Below, piece by piece: positions 19,225 through 27,386 of a stretch of DNA of 64,000 nt; position 1 is the first letter of the stretch; each line of letters starts with the position of its first letter. The notes under the pieces were generated by a model. It saw nothing but the letters and a program-made list of their open reading frames with translations, had not been told where the DNA came from and ran no database searches. Where the stretch lies: contig JASDDH010000011.1 in assembly GCA_030407505.1 (NCBI GenBank), forward strand, positions 1-64,000, written 5' to 3'. The stretch comes from Planococcus sp. APC 4015 (GTDB lineage: Bacteria; Actinomycetota; Actinomycetes; Actinomycetales; Microbacteriaceae). A program made the translations under genes and the position numbers.

Positions 19225-19598
19225 GCGGCGGTCTGTTCGTTCTCGTCGCTCTCGGTGGCGGCGTCGGCGCCGCGCTGAGGTTCGTGGTCGACGGAGTGGT
19301 CACGCGCGTCTGGGGCGCGCGGTTCCCGTGGGGGATCCTCGTCGTGAACGTGAGCGGTTCGCTTCTGCTGGGGCTCGCCACCGGGTCGGCGGACTCGGGA
19401 CTGCTGTCGCTGCCGTGGCTGTCGGTGCTGGGCGTCGGTGTGCTGGGCGGCTACACGACCTTCAGCACCGCGATGCTCGACACGATCTCGCTGGCACGCC
19501 GGCGTGCGCGTGTGCGTGCTGTGATCAACGCGTTCGGGATGCTGGTGCTCACCGTCGCCGCAGCGGGAATCGGGATCGTCGTCGGCCGCGGGTTCTGA
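19221..19598 (+). CDS. crcB: CrcB/Fluc fluoride channel subunit 2
   Basis: A 125-residue, four-helix Fluc subunit with GGGVGAALRFVVD, PWGILVVNVSGSLLLGL and GGYTTFSTAMLD. Two adjacent, non-identical crcB genes usually encode a heterodimeric channel of fixed opposite topologies. The GTG overlaps the upstream TGA. The 172 bp after it hold no gene I can support. Confidence 0.92.
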   Translation: MSGGLFVLVALGGGVGAALRFVVDGVVTRVWGARFPWGILVVNVSGSLLLGLATGSADSGLLSLPWLSVLGVGVLGGYTTFSTAMLDTISLARRRARVRAVINAFGMLVLTVAAAGIGIVVGRGF

Positions 19599-19770
19599 CC
19601 GAGGTCGGTCATTTCGTGCCGCCTATCGCGCGGGGTGGATGCGGTGGCATAGAGTTGGCGGGACCCGACTTCTGGGGCGTCGGATCGCAGCGTTTGACCG
19701 CGTCCGCGGGTCAGATTCCCCGGCCGTGTGCGACCCCCCCCTGCGCGCGGCTGGGGAGTCGCCCCATCTG

Positions 19771-20187
19771 TCAGGTGCGCGTCAGCGCGAGTACCGGGAT
19801 CGTACGGCTCGTGCGCTGCTCGTACTGGCGGAAGCCCTCGCTCTTGGCTGTGAAGAGTGCCCACGCCGAGTCGCGTTCGTCGCCGGTGAGTTCGGTGACG
19901 TGGACGGCGACGACGCCGTCATCCGCCGTCTCGATCGTCACGTCGGGATGCGCGAGCAGATTGTGATACCAGGCGGGGTTCTGCTGGGCGCCGGCTTTGG
20001 ATGCGGCGATGAGCCAGGTGCCATCGCCGTCTCGGATGCTCATCACCGGCAGGATCCGCTCGCTGCCGCTCTTGGCGCCGATGTGATGGACCAGCACGAG
20101 ATCTCGACCGAATCGCGCCACCGTTCCTCCGTTGGCGCGGAACTCGGCGATGATCTGGTCGTTGAAATTCGCGTACTGGTCGGCCAC
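19771..20187 (-). CDS. DDN-like nitroreductase/F420-dependent oxidoreductase family
   Basis: A 138-residue split-barrel protein of the deazaflavin-dependent nitroreductase family, with LVLVHHIGAKSGSERILPVM, GTWLIAASKAGAQQNPAWYH and LLAHPDVTIE. Relatives reduce substrates with F420H2; cofactor and substrate here are inferred. The start is GTG (VADQYANF) with TATGCT 6 nt upstream, so probably leaderless. Confidence 0.87.
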   Translation of the reverse strand: MADQYANFNDQIIAEFRANGGTVARFGRDLVLVHHIGAKSGSERILPVMSIRDGDGTWLIAASKAGAQQNPAWYHNLLAHPDVTIETADDGVVAVHVTELTGDERDSAWALFTAKSEGFRQYEQRTSRTIPVLALTRT

Positions 20188-20345
20188 GGGATCAGCATAG
20201 GCGCGGCCGTCGCGTCAGCTTGCCCTCTGCTGTAGCCGATGTGCTGCGGACGTCAACCCCCTCGCCGGACGGTGCGTCTCGCGATGTGATGGATCCACCG
20301 CCGGGTACTTCGAGACCGGCTCCACCTCACGAAGGGAACAAGCTC

Positions 20346-20516
20346 ATGGGTCTGGACGACAAGATCAAGAACGCTGCTCAGGATGTCGCTGGCAAGGGCA
20401 AGGAAGCCGCGGGCAAGGCGACGGACAACGAGCGGCTCGAAGCCGAAGGCCAGAAGGACCAGACCGCCGCGTCGGTCAAGAAGGCCGGCGAGAACGTGAA
20501 GGACGCCTTCAAGTAA
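20346..20516 (+). CDS. CsbD family stress-associated small protein
   Basis: A 56-residue, highly charged helical protein with the CsbD pattern: GLDDKIKNAAQDVAGKGKEA, GKATDNERLEAEG, then QKDQTAASVKKAGENVKDAF. CsbD proteins are general-stress induced in other bacteria; the biochemical role is unknown. GAAGGGA lies 8 nt before the ATG. A strong terminator follows, so it is probably a monocistronic abundant transcript. Confidence 0.92.
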   Translation: MGLDDKIKNAAQDVAGKGKEAAGKATDNERLEAEGQKDQTAASVKKAGENVKDAFK

Positions 20517-20528
20517 AGACTCGTCGAG

Positions 20529-20559
20529 AAAGGGCCGGGACGGATGTCCCGGCCCTTTT
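20529..20559 (+). terminator. Intrinsic terminator after csbD
   Basis: A perfect 13-bp stem AAAGGGCCGGGAC / GTCCCGGCCCTTT with a GGAT loop and a TTTT tail, about 12 nt after the CsbD stop. Confidence 0.92.
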
Positions 20560-20682
20560 CACGTTCATCCGAGGGGCACGGCGGTGCTCGACCAGGCCAT
20601 TCTGGTCCCGCTCAGCCGAGCAGTTGTCGGAGGTAACGCTCCGAGGCCGCGAGGTACGAGCGGACGACCGCTGTCCTCGGGG

Positions 20683-21129
20683 TCAGATGGACTCCAGGAG
20701 TTCTTCGATCCGGTCAGCCAGAACAGAGACGGCGAGACGCCCGTCGAGCTCGAGCGTGGCTCCGCGGCGAAGCAGGGGCTCGACATCTCGGACGTGCTGT
20801 CGGATCGATTCCCGATCTTCGGCGGTGTTGCCGTATGGATTGTTCGTGCGGGTGGCGACCCGCTCCAGGAGAACGTCCACCGGCGCGCTGAGAAGGACGA
20901 TCGCGCCGAAACGGTCGTAGAAGTGTCCCTGGTTCTCGACCGTGCCTGATACCACGACGTGATGATCGGATGCGAGGAGGTCTGCCATCCGCGGCTCGTC
21001 CCACGTGGCGTCCGCGAGCTCCCAGCCGTCGTAGTCGGTATCGATCACTCGATGGCCGCGCCGCGCGAGCTCGTCCAGGACGGTCGTCTTGCCCGCACCA
21101 GACATTCCGGTGATCAGGATGTGGGGCAT
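20683..21129 (-). CDS. AAA-type small nucleoside/shikimate-kinase-like ATPase
   Basis: A 148-residue P-loop protein: HILITGMSGAGKTTVLDELA (Walker A), VIDTDYDGWELAD, a LVSAPVDVLLERV-like mid-segment, and RTNNPYGNTAEDRESI in the lid. It resembles adenylate-, shikimate- or gluconate-kinase relatives of unknown substrate. ATG 21129 fits the P-loop position and follows TACGCT by 7 nt. Confidence 0.8.
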   Translation of the reverse strand: MPHILITGMSGAGKTTVLDELARRGHRVIDTDYDGWELADATWDEPRMADLLASDHHVVVSGTVENQGHFYDRFGAIVLLSAPVDVLLERVATRTNNPYGNTAEDRESIRQHVRDVEPLLRRGATLELDGRLAVSVLADRIEELLESI

Positions 21130-21289
21130 GGCCGACAGCGTAACGGCGGCGTCCCGGAAGCGCATTCTGGCGGGGTGACGAACCGTCTCATCGTCCGCCG
21201 GCGGACACATGGGTCCGAGGCGCGTGGACGCACGGGCCTGTCGACCGCTCGGGTGGCGTCGAAGTGTGCGTGTCGGGGAGGCTGTAACG

Positions 21290-22168
21290 GTGGAGATCGA
21301 CGAGAACCTCGTGCGGCGGTTGATCGACGCGCAGTTCCCGCAGTGGCGCGGATCGAGCATCCGGCGGGTTGTTCCCGGTGGGTGGGACAACCGTACGTTC
21401 CGGCTGGGGGAAGACCTGCTTGTGCGGCTGCCGAGCGCGGACGGCTACGCCGCCGCGGAGGCGAAGGAACAGCGCTGGCTGCCGGTGATCGCGCGCGTGG
21501 TCCCGCTCGCTGTGCCTGAGCCCGTCGCCCTGGGCCGACCCAGCAGTGAGTTCGATCGCCCGTGGTCGGTGTATCGCTGGATCGATGGCACACCTGCGGG
21601 CAGCGTCTCCGAGATCGATCTCGCGGCGCTCGCCGCCGACCTCGTCCGGTTTCTCACGGCACTCGCCGAGGTGGACTCCCAAGATGCACCCGCGGCCGGT
21701 CCTCCCAGCTTCTGGCGCGGCGCGCATCCCCGCGTCTACGACGACGATGTGCAGCGCTGCCTCGCGCAACTAGAGGGAAAGATCGACTCGGGGGCGGCGC
21801 GGGCGGTATGGACAGATGCGATGAACACCGAGATCACGTCGTCGCCGGTGTGGTTTCACGGCGACATCGCGCCTGGCAACCTTCTGCTGCGCGACGGCCG
21901 CCTCAGTGCCGTGATCGACTTCGGCACCTCGGGTGTCGGCGATCCCGCGTGCGATCTGGCCATCGCGTGGACGGTGCTCGACCATCCGGCTCGCGCGGTT
22001 TTCCGTGACGGGATGCCGTGGGATGAGGCGACGTGGATCCGCGGCCGGGCATGGGCGCTGTGGAAGACACTGCTCACACTTGCCGACCCCTCCGGCACCC
22101 ATGACCCCGTCGGAGAATCGCGGAAGTCGCAGCTGGTACTCGACCGCATCCTTGCGGACAAGCAGTAG
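21290..22168 (+). CDS. Aminoglycoside phosphotransferase-family protein
   Basis: A 292-residue kinase-fold protein. It has VVPGGWDNRTFRLGEDLLVR (nucleotide site), the catalytic loop WFHGDIAPGNLLL and the metal motif IDFGTSGVGDPACDLAIAW. Such APH-like proteins phosphorylate antibiotics, sugars or other metabolites; nothing here fixes the substrate. GTG 21290 is chosen because GGGGAGG lies 8 nt upstream. The next minus-strand gene ends directly against its stop. Confidence 0.87.
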   Translation: MEIDENLVRRLIDAQFPQWRGSSIRRVVPGGWDNRTFRLGEDLLVRLPSADGYAAAEAKEQRWLPVIARVVPLAVPEPVALGRPSSEFDRPWSVYRWIDGTPAGSVSEIDLAALAADLVRFLTALAEVDSQDAPAAGPPSFWRGAHPRVYDDDVQRCLAQLEGKIDSGAARAVWTDAMNTEITSSPVWFHGDIAPGNLLLRDGRLSAVIDFGTSGVGDPACDLAIAWTVLDHPARAVFRDGMPWDEATWIRGRAWALWKTLLTLADPSGTHDPVGESRKSQLVLDRILADKQ

Positions 22169-22438
22169 CTACCAGATGGTGCCGCCGCCGATGGAGATGC
22201 CGCCCCACGTGAGGGCGATGAAGATGGCAGCGAACACCACGGGCGCGATGCCCCTGCCGCTGCGTGCGAGGCCCTTCAGGAGTGCGATCACGGCGAGGAT
22301 CGCGGCGACGATCGAAAGCCCGCCGCCGAGGATCAGCCCGATGAACAGGGGGATGGGCATCAGCACGAGGCCGGCCAGCGCGAACCAGAACGCAGCCCAG
22401 GCCGTCGGATTGGATCGGCGTTCCACAGCAGAAGTCAT
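22169..22438 (-). CDS. Small membrane protein, DUF4190-like
   Basis: An 89-residue protein with two or three hydrophobic segments (FWFALAGLVLMPIPLFIGLI, SIVAAILAVIALLKGLARSG, VVFAAIFIALTWGGIS), resembling DUF4190-type proteins. The function is unknown. AATGAT lies 6 nt upstream of the ATG. It is tail to tail with the phosphotransferase with no spacer. Confidence 0.7.
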   Translation of the reverse strand: MTSAVERRSNPTAWAAFWFALAGLVLMPIPLFIGLILGGGLSIVAAILAVIALLKGLARSGRGIAPVVFAAIFIALTWGGISIGGGTIW

Positions 22439-22494
22439 GTGTCCATCATTCCTTGTGCGACTGCGGTCTCAGACGCAGCCCGGGGCCGGTTCGG

Positions 22495-22964
22495 TCAACC
22501 CACCCATGCCGCCCAGGTCGGGCCGGCGTCTCGTTCCAGGGCGCGCAAGTAGACGCTGAGCCTTCCGTAGAAGATGTACACAGCCTCTCGGTAGATCTCG
22601 TGCTGCACGAACGGGGAGGCGATGAACCCCCCGCCACGGTCGATGCGCTCCTCGCGCAACTCGTCGTCGCTGAATCGGTCGAGGGCATCCTTCATGGCAA
22701 CATCCTGGGCCGCGAACCACCGCTGCAACGAGGGAGTTGTCATCCGTGTGGGCTCCGGCACTTGGCGATGGTTCCAGTCCATCGTGAGGACACCAGGGAG
22801 GAGGTGTACACGCCTTGAATGATTCCGAGTTCGACGAGCACCTCGCCCAGCGAGGGGTTGTCACCGGGTAGTTCGTATTCGAGGTCCTCATCCGACACCA
22901 CGGTCAGCAGGTGGTCGCGCATGCTGTGGTGCCCCTCTATCTCCTCGGCATACAGATTGTTCAT
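22495..22964 (-). pseudogene. DinB/YfiT-like four-helix protein, frameshifted
   Basis: Two overlapping frames together make one DinB-like protein. The first (22964 down to about 22785) encodes MNNLYAEEIEGHHSMRDHLL and YELPGDNPSLGEVLVELGII. The second (about 22785 down to 22495) continues with MDWNHRQVPEPTRM, LQRWFAAQDVAMKDALDRF and EIYREAVYIFYGRLSVYLRA. Joining them needs one inserted base around 22783-22790 (TCCTCACG read as TCC-TTC-ACG). The first frame alone stops soon after the joint. GAGGGAG precedes the ATG. Either the gene is inactive or this is a sequencing or assembly error. Confidence 0.75.
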
Positions 22965-23178
22965 CAGGCTCCCTCACCCGCCCGGTACACAGTCACAGGC
23001 CGAGAACACGACCTGTGGTTCACGCACATTCTCCACGGTGCGGCTAGCGTTCGCGCGTATCCGAAGGTCCGCGAAGATGGCGCCAGGTCCCGCCCGCGGG
23101 CGGCCGCGAAGCGTTCGCCGCTCCAGCAGTTTGCGCTCGTGGCGGTGCTGCAGCACTGACGTGCATCGAAAGACGCTG

Positions 23179-24651
23179 CTATTCGCGTGTTGCTGAGTGG
23201 TGGGCGCGAGCGAACTGCTCAAGCCACAGGGCACTTCGTTTCGGCGTGCGAGTGAACGTCTCGCGGTCGACCGACACCAGACCGAACGAGACTTCGAAAC
23301 CCGAGACCCATTCGAAGTTGTCCATGAAGGTCCAGTGGAAGTACCCGAGCACGTTGAGGCCGTCGCCCACCGCGTGCGCGATCGCCGTTGTCGCCCCGTC
23401 GAGGTACTCGACGCGCTCGGTGTCGTCTGCGGTCGCGACACCGTTCTCGGTGACGAGGAGAGGCACCTCCCCGACCACCTTGCCGGCCTGGCGGAGGGCG
23501 TCGCCGACGGCATCCGGTTGAAAAGCCCAACCCAGTTGGGTTCGTCGGGACCCGCGAGGTTCGGCGCCCTGAGGCCCGACCATCCAGCTCGTGTACGTCT
23601 GCACGCCGACCCAGTCGTCGCCGCGCGACACCTCGAGAAACGGGTCCACCCAGTGGCGGGTGATCACGGCGGCCTCGTCCTCGAATCCGGGCTGTGCCGT
23701 GACGGGCTGGATCGACACCGTCCACCCGACCTGCGCATCCGTCTCTTCACGCAGTACCGAGCGGGCCGCTGTGTGGGCTCGAGTAAGTCCTTCCACGATG
23801 CGTTCGTCGGGGATCGCAGCCGTCGCCGCCCCGAGCAGGCCGCGCTGTGTCGGGTGCTGTGCCGAGATCGCGGCATACTCGCCCGCCGGGTCGTTCGAGC
23901 GGATAAGTCGCCCCACGCCACCGAGCGTGGACAGGATGTTGGGTTCGTTCATCGTCGCCACGTAGCGGACGTCCTCGAGGATGGGAGTGAGGAAGCGCAC
24001 GTACTCCGTGAATGCCCTGCCCGAATCCGGCGCCGCCCACCCTCCGGCTCTGCTGAACCATGAGGGGTGTGTGATGTGCTGCAAGACGATCAACGGTTCG
24101 AGACCGTTCTCGCGACAGCAGCGGATCATGTCGCGGTATCGCTCGCGCTCCGCAAAGGAGTAGTGACCGCGAACCGGTTCGAGCCTGGCCCACTCGATGC
24201 TCAGACGGTACGCATTCAGTCCCAGATCGGCGGCGAGACGTATGTCGTCCGGCCAACGCCTATAGCTGTCGATCGCGTCGCCGCTTCGCTCGGCGAACAG
24301 CGGGATCCCGGAATTCTCCAGCTCCCAGTAGTCGCTCGCTGCGTTGTTGCCGTCGTACTGGTGTGCAGAGGTGCCGACGCCCCAGAGAAAGCCGGCGGGA
24401 AACGAGGCCGCTCGTGACACCTGGCCAGCGTTCAGCAACTCCTCGCGAGACCCTGAAGGTCGCGGCCTCGGTCGCCGCTGCGCCAGGTCACGAGCAGACT
24501 CGTCGACGCGGTACCCGAGCTCTCTGGCCGCGCGCCACACGGCAGTTCGCGCAGATTCACTCACGGCGGATGACCCGGTCACCACCCGCGAAGCGGTCGA
24601 GCGTGACACCCCGGCCCGAGCTGCCACATCGCTCAGTCGTGCGTTGCTCAC
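23179..24651 (-). CDS. LacI-type DNA-binding domain fused to a GH1 beta-glycosidase
   Basis: One uninterrupted frame of 490 residues. Residues 2-60 are a LacI-family headpiece: RLSDVAARAGVSRSTASRVV, then AVSESARTAVWRAARELGYR and a hinge-like ESARDLAQRR. After a basic linker (RPRPRPSGSREEL) comes a GH1 domain from about residue 83: FPAGFLWGVGTSAHQYD, acid/base Glu in TMNEPN (E236), nucleophile Glu in VTENGVA (E402), and the family closing YFHWTFMDNFEWVSGF. Both catalytic residues are present. The periplasmic-binding-like effector domain of LacI proteins is absent, replaced by the enzyme. The start is GTG 24651 with TAAGGT 6 nt upstream and a 6-6-6 inverted repeat over the -35 region. It is likely cytoplasmic. 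A MerR regulator lies 62 bp upstream on the same strand. Confidence 0.85.
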   Translation of the reverse strand: MSNARLSDVAARAGVSRSTASRVVTGSSAVSESARTAVWRAARELGYRVDESARDLAQRRPRPRPSGSREELLNAGQVSRAASFPAGFLWGVGTSAHQYDGNNAASDYWELENSGIPLFAERSGDAIDSYRRWPDDIRLAADLGLNAYRLSIEWARLEPVRGHYSFAERERYRDMIRCCRENGLEPLIVLQHITHPSWFSRAGGWAAPDSGRAFTEYVRFLTPILEDVRYVATMNEPNILSTLGGVGRLIRSNDPAGEYAAISAQHPTQRGLLGAATAAIPDERIVEGLTRAHTAARSVLREETDAQVGWTVSIQPVTAQPGFEDEAAVITRHWVDPFLEVSRGDDWVGVQTYTSWMVGPQGAEPRGSRRTQLGWAFQPDAVGDALRQAGKVVGEVPLLVTENGVATADDTERVEYLDGATTAIAHAVGDGLNVLGYFHWTFMDNFEWVSGFEVSFGLVSVDRETFTRTPKRSALWLEQFARAHHSATRE

Positions 24652-24657
24652 GACTCG

Positions 24658-24690
24658 ACCTTAGGCCCGGACCTCAACCCGGTCGTTGAG
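24658..24690 (-). promoter_or_regulatory. Promoter of the LacI-GH1 gene with an inverted repeat over the -35
   Basis: On the minus strand TAAGGT (24663-24658) ends 6 nt before the GTG. CTCAAC (24673-24678) and GTTGAG (24685-24690) form a 6-bp inverted repeat with a 6-bp spacer exactly where a -35 would sit. This is a candidate autoregulatory operator. Its centre is not the CG typical of LacI sites, so the assignment is tentative. Confidence 0.5.
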
Positions 24691-24713
24691 CGCACGGCGA
24701 GCTGAGCCGTTCG

Positions 24714-25544
24714 CTACCTTGTCGCGGGGATGGCCATGATCGGCTGTTGGAGCTGCGTGAGCCACTGCGACTGCGGCAGCGGTTCTGACTCCAGGTACAC
24801 CTCGCGTCCCGCGCCGGCCATCGTCACCCCCGCCTGAGCAAGGCCCGTCATGAACTCCTGCCAGGCATCGCCGATGCCGGGCATGTCGCCGCGGTAGTCG
24901 AAGACCGCTGCGTGCGGGACCTCGGGGAGTGTGACGACCTCCCACGCCGGATTCTCGACACGATCGCCACCGGCGACCCAGGAAACCCACACGCGCAGGT
25001 CGTCGCTGCCCGCGACTGGTTCGTACCAGAAAATGCCTGGCTCCCTGAAATCGACGCCCGATTCCTGCAGCGCGAGAAGAAGCGGAGGCAGGATTCGATC
25101 GACGACCGGCGAGACATTCTCGGGTCCGCTGCCGGGGGCGATCTCGCTCGTCGCGTAGACGGTGACGGCGGGCAGGGAGGTATAGGTGATTCCGCTCACG
25201 GTGATGGCTCCTTCGAGTCGGGACAGTCGCGCATCGATGCGGGCGACGCGTGCGGCATCTGCGGCGATCGAGCGCGTGAGGTCCTTACGTCGGCGGGCGA
25301 GGATCGCGCGAGTGGCGGCATCCGGATCTTCCGACGAGAGCACCTCGGCGGCGTCGTCCAGCGAGCACCCGAATCCGCGAAGGTCGACGATCCGAAGGAG
25401 GTCCGACAGCTGCGACGAATCGTAGTGTCGGTATCCGGTGGACAGGTCGACCTGAGCGGGCTTGAGCAACCCGATGGCGTCGTAGTGCCTCAGCATCCGC
25501 GCGCTCACGCGCCCGTACGCTGCGAACTCTCCGATGGTGTACAT
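24714..25544 (-). CDS. MerR family regulator with GyrI-like effector domain
   Basis: A 276-residue regulator. The N-terminal MerR winged helix is MYTIGEFAAYGRVSARMLRH, with GLLKPAQVDLSTGYRHYDSS, followed by a coiled-coil-forming stretch (LTRSIAADAARVARIDARLS) and a C-terminal GyrI/AraC-effector-like domain (about residues 125-276) that binds drugs in relatives. ATG 25544 gives the standard MerR start. A dyad sits upstream at the expected promoter position. The downstream LacI-GH1 gene begins 62 bp after its stop and could be partly co-transcribed. Confidence 0.87.
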   Translation of the reverse strand: MYTIGEFAAYGRVSARMLRHYDAIGLLKPAQVDLSTGYRHYDSSQLSDLLRIVDLRGFGCSLDDAAEVLSSEDPDAATRAILARRRKDLTRSIAADAARVARIDARLSRLEGAITVSGITYTSLPAVTVYATSEIAPGSGPENVSPVVDRILPPLLLALQESGVDFREPGIFWYEPVAGSDDLRVWVSWVAGGDRVENPAWEVVTLPEVPHAAVFDYRGDMPGIGDAWQEFMTGLAQAGVTMAGAGREVYLESEPLPQSQWLTQLQQPIMAIPATR

Positions 25545-25560
25545 GATGGCGACCACGATC

Positions 25561-25585
25561 GACCCTGACACAGTGAGAAGGTCAA
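25561..25585 (-). promoter_or_regulatory. Candidate MerR operator/promoter
   Basis: On the minus strand TTGACC (25585-25580) opens a 23-bp imperfect dyad, GACCTTCTCAC-T-GTGTCAGGGTC (8 of 11 positions match), just upstream of the MerR start. This is the layout expected for an autoregulated MerR promoter. Confidence 0.45.
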
Positions 25586-25732
25586 GCGGAACCCGATAAG
25601 GCCTGACCGGGGAGCTGCGCGCTGGGAGCGTCACCCGCTTTCTCGGACACCTTGGTTGTGACCAGATCCAGACCTTGAAAGTTGCTCAGCCCTTTTCTGT
25701 ATTCGAGCGGCCTCAGGCACTCTCCTCAGAGC

Positions 25733-25948
25733 GTGGATCTCACACTCGACACAGTCGGCGCGGGCGGTGAATGCCCAGCTTGTGGGCACGACCAGACAGC
25801 GATCAAAAGAGCGTTCGCGAGAAAACAGTGCGCCACCTATTACCGCGACATCGACGGGTGGGGCGACGTCGTCGGCTGCTACTGCCGAGACGAGTACCAC
25901 TCGCACCTCGTCAACCTGTTCAATGAGCGACCCGAGATCGAGGCGTGA
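25733..25948 (+). CDS. Small hypothetical protein with CPxCG motif
   Basis: About 71 residues. GGECPACGHDQ could be half of a zinc ribbon, followed by CATYYRDIDGWGDVVGCYCR and a C-terminal HSHLVNLFNERPEIEA. Third positions are strongly G/C through the last 60 codons, which supports coding. The start is unclear: GTG 25733 lacks a clear ribosome site, and TTG 25682 is the alternative. No family recognised. Confidence 0.45.
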   Translation: MDLTLDTVGAGGECPACGHDQTAIKRAFARKQCATYYRDIDGWGDVVGCYCRDEYHSHLVNLFNERPEIEA

Positions 25949-26013
25949 CCCTCTGACAAGACCCCCCGGCCCGTCGACCGCTACGATCGGTCGAATTGGG
26001 GAAGGGGTTACCC

Positions 26014-26958
26014 GTGCGCGCACGCATGCGGTGGATGGACGTACTGCGGGGCGCGGCGATCGGGCTGGTGATCCTCGCGCACTCGGCGTACATCCTCGAC
26101 AGGTTCGAGCTCGGCGACACCCCCGGGTGGCTGATCTCCATCAACGAGCTCTTCGCCCCGTTCCGGATGCCGACGCTCATGGTGCTCTCCGGGATGCTCG
26201 TCACCGCCGGACTGCGAAAGCCGCTCGGTACCTACTTCGCCGGCAAGTTGCGCCGCATCGGCTGGCCGTACCTCGTGTGGCTCGTGCTCTGGTGCGTGCT
26301 GTTCCCCGCGTACGGCAACCTGTTCACCGTCGACACCTGGACCACCGCGTACGTCTGGTTCCTGCTGTACCTGCTCGCCTACTACTCGATCGCCCCGATC
26401 ACCCGGTGGGTGCCGACATGGCTTCTCATCGTCATCCCCTGGGCGGTCGCATCACTGCCCCTCGGTCAGTTCCAGCGCCGATTCTTCTTCCTTATGGGGT
26501 TCTTCTTCCTCGGCAAGCTGATCACCGACCACATTGACGTCTTCGACCGCATCCTCCGCTCCCGATGGGTGTGGGCCGCCGTCGCTTTCGCGGCCGTCTA
26601 CGGTGCCGCGTCATCGATCCTCGACCCACGCCAGTACCTCGGATACCTCGCGCCGTTCTCCGCCGTCGGGATCATCGGCGCGGTCAAGCTCGCGCAGCTC
26701 GTCGATGACAAAGCGTGGACGCGACCGCTGCAGTTCGTCGGCCGGAACTCGCTTGTCTTCTACGTCACCCACTTCCCTGTGATCACCGCCGTCTCATGGG
26801 TCGGGTTTGCTGCGGGTTCGCCGCCACTCATCACCTTCGCTGCCGGCTTCGTCCTCGCGATCGCCGTCGGCGCTGGCGCTACGTGGCTGAACGAGAACTC
26901 GGTCGCTCGCATCCTGTTCACGTTTCCATCTCGCAGGCGCGTGCGCGAACGGACCTGA
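26014..26958 (+). CDS. Acyltransferase family 3 membrane protein
   Basis: A 314-residue protein with about ten hydrophobic helices. The acyltransferase-3 opening RMRWMDVLRGAAIGLVILAH carries the conserved helix-1 His, with FAPFRMPTLMVLSGMLV and a late FVGRNSLVFYVTHFP segment. Relatives O-acetylate exported sugars or wall polymers; the target is unknown. GTG 26014 has GGGGAAGGGG 6 nt upstream. Confidence 0.87.
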   Translation: MRARMRWMDVLRGAAIGLVILAHSAYILDRFELGDTPGWLISINELFAPFRMPTLMVLSGMLVTAGLRKPLGTYFAGKLRRIGWPYLVWLVLWCVLFPAYGNLFTVDTWTTAYVWFLLYLLAYYSIAPITRWVPTWLLIVIPWAVASLPLGQFQRRFFFLMGFFFLGKLITDHIDVFDRILRSRWVWAAVAFAAVYGAASSILDPRQYLGYLAPFSAVGIIGAVKLAQLVDDKAWTRPLQFVGRNSLVFYVTHFPVITAVSWVGFAAGSPPLITFAAGFVLAIAVGAGATWLNENSVARILFTFPSRRRVRERT

Positions 26959-27073
26959 AGGCAGGTCACGCGCCGTCGGCGTTGAGATCACGCCGCGCAA
27001 GGCGCATCGGACTCACTGCCGTCGACTGCACGAACGCGTAGAAGATCAACGGGGTAGGCATACGCTGTCGGTG

Positions 27074-27262
27074 ATGCCGACCGAAGGGTTCGCCATGTCC
27101 CACGAGAACATTCCTGACCACCACATCCCGGCTGCGGATGAGCCGAGCGTTCCAGAGCTCGAGGCCGACGAGAATATCCCGCCGCGGCCGGAGGAGGAAC
27201 TCGCCGACGTGCTTCGCGCCGAGCCCGACTTCGAGGACCACAGCCCGCATCCAGGGGCCTGA
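27074..27262 (+). CDS. Small acidic hypothetical protein
   Basis: A 62-residue, very acidic, probably disordered protein (PAADEPSVPELEADENIPPR, EEELADVLRAEPDFEDH). TACGCT (27061-27066) lies 7 nt before ATG 27074, the leaderless pattern, and G/C dominates third positions. No family recognised. Internal ATG 27095 is an alternative start. Confidence 0.5.
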   Translation: MPTEGFAMSHENIPDHHIPAADEPSVPELEADENIPPRPEEELADVLRAEPDFEDHSPHPGA

Positions 27263-27386
27263 GCGTCGTCAGATGACGGTCCCTGCGTGGTCGAGTGTCG
27301 TCGCGCGGGTCACTGTTTGTGCAGGCTGTCACCGCCAAGCTGAGAGCGAGGGTGAGCGTTGCCGCGGACACCGACCGGGTGCGTAG

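Noticed and set aside
22783..22790. Programmed ribosomal frameshift in the DinB-like gene
   Set aside because: No slippery heptamer or downstream structure; a plain one-base deletion explains it better.
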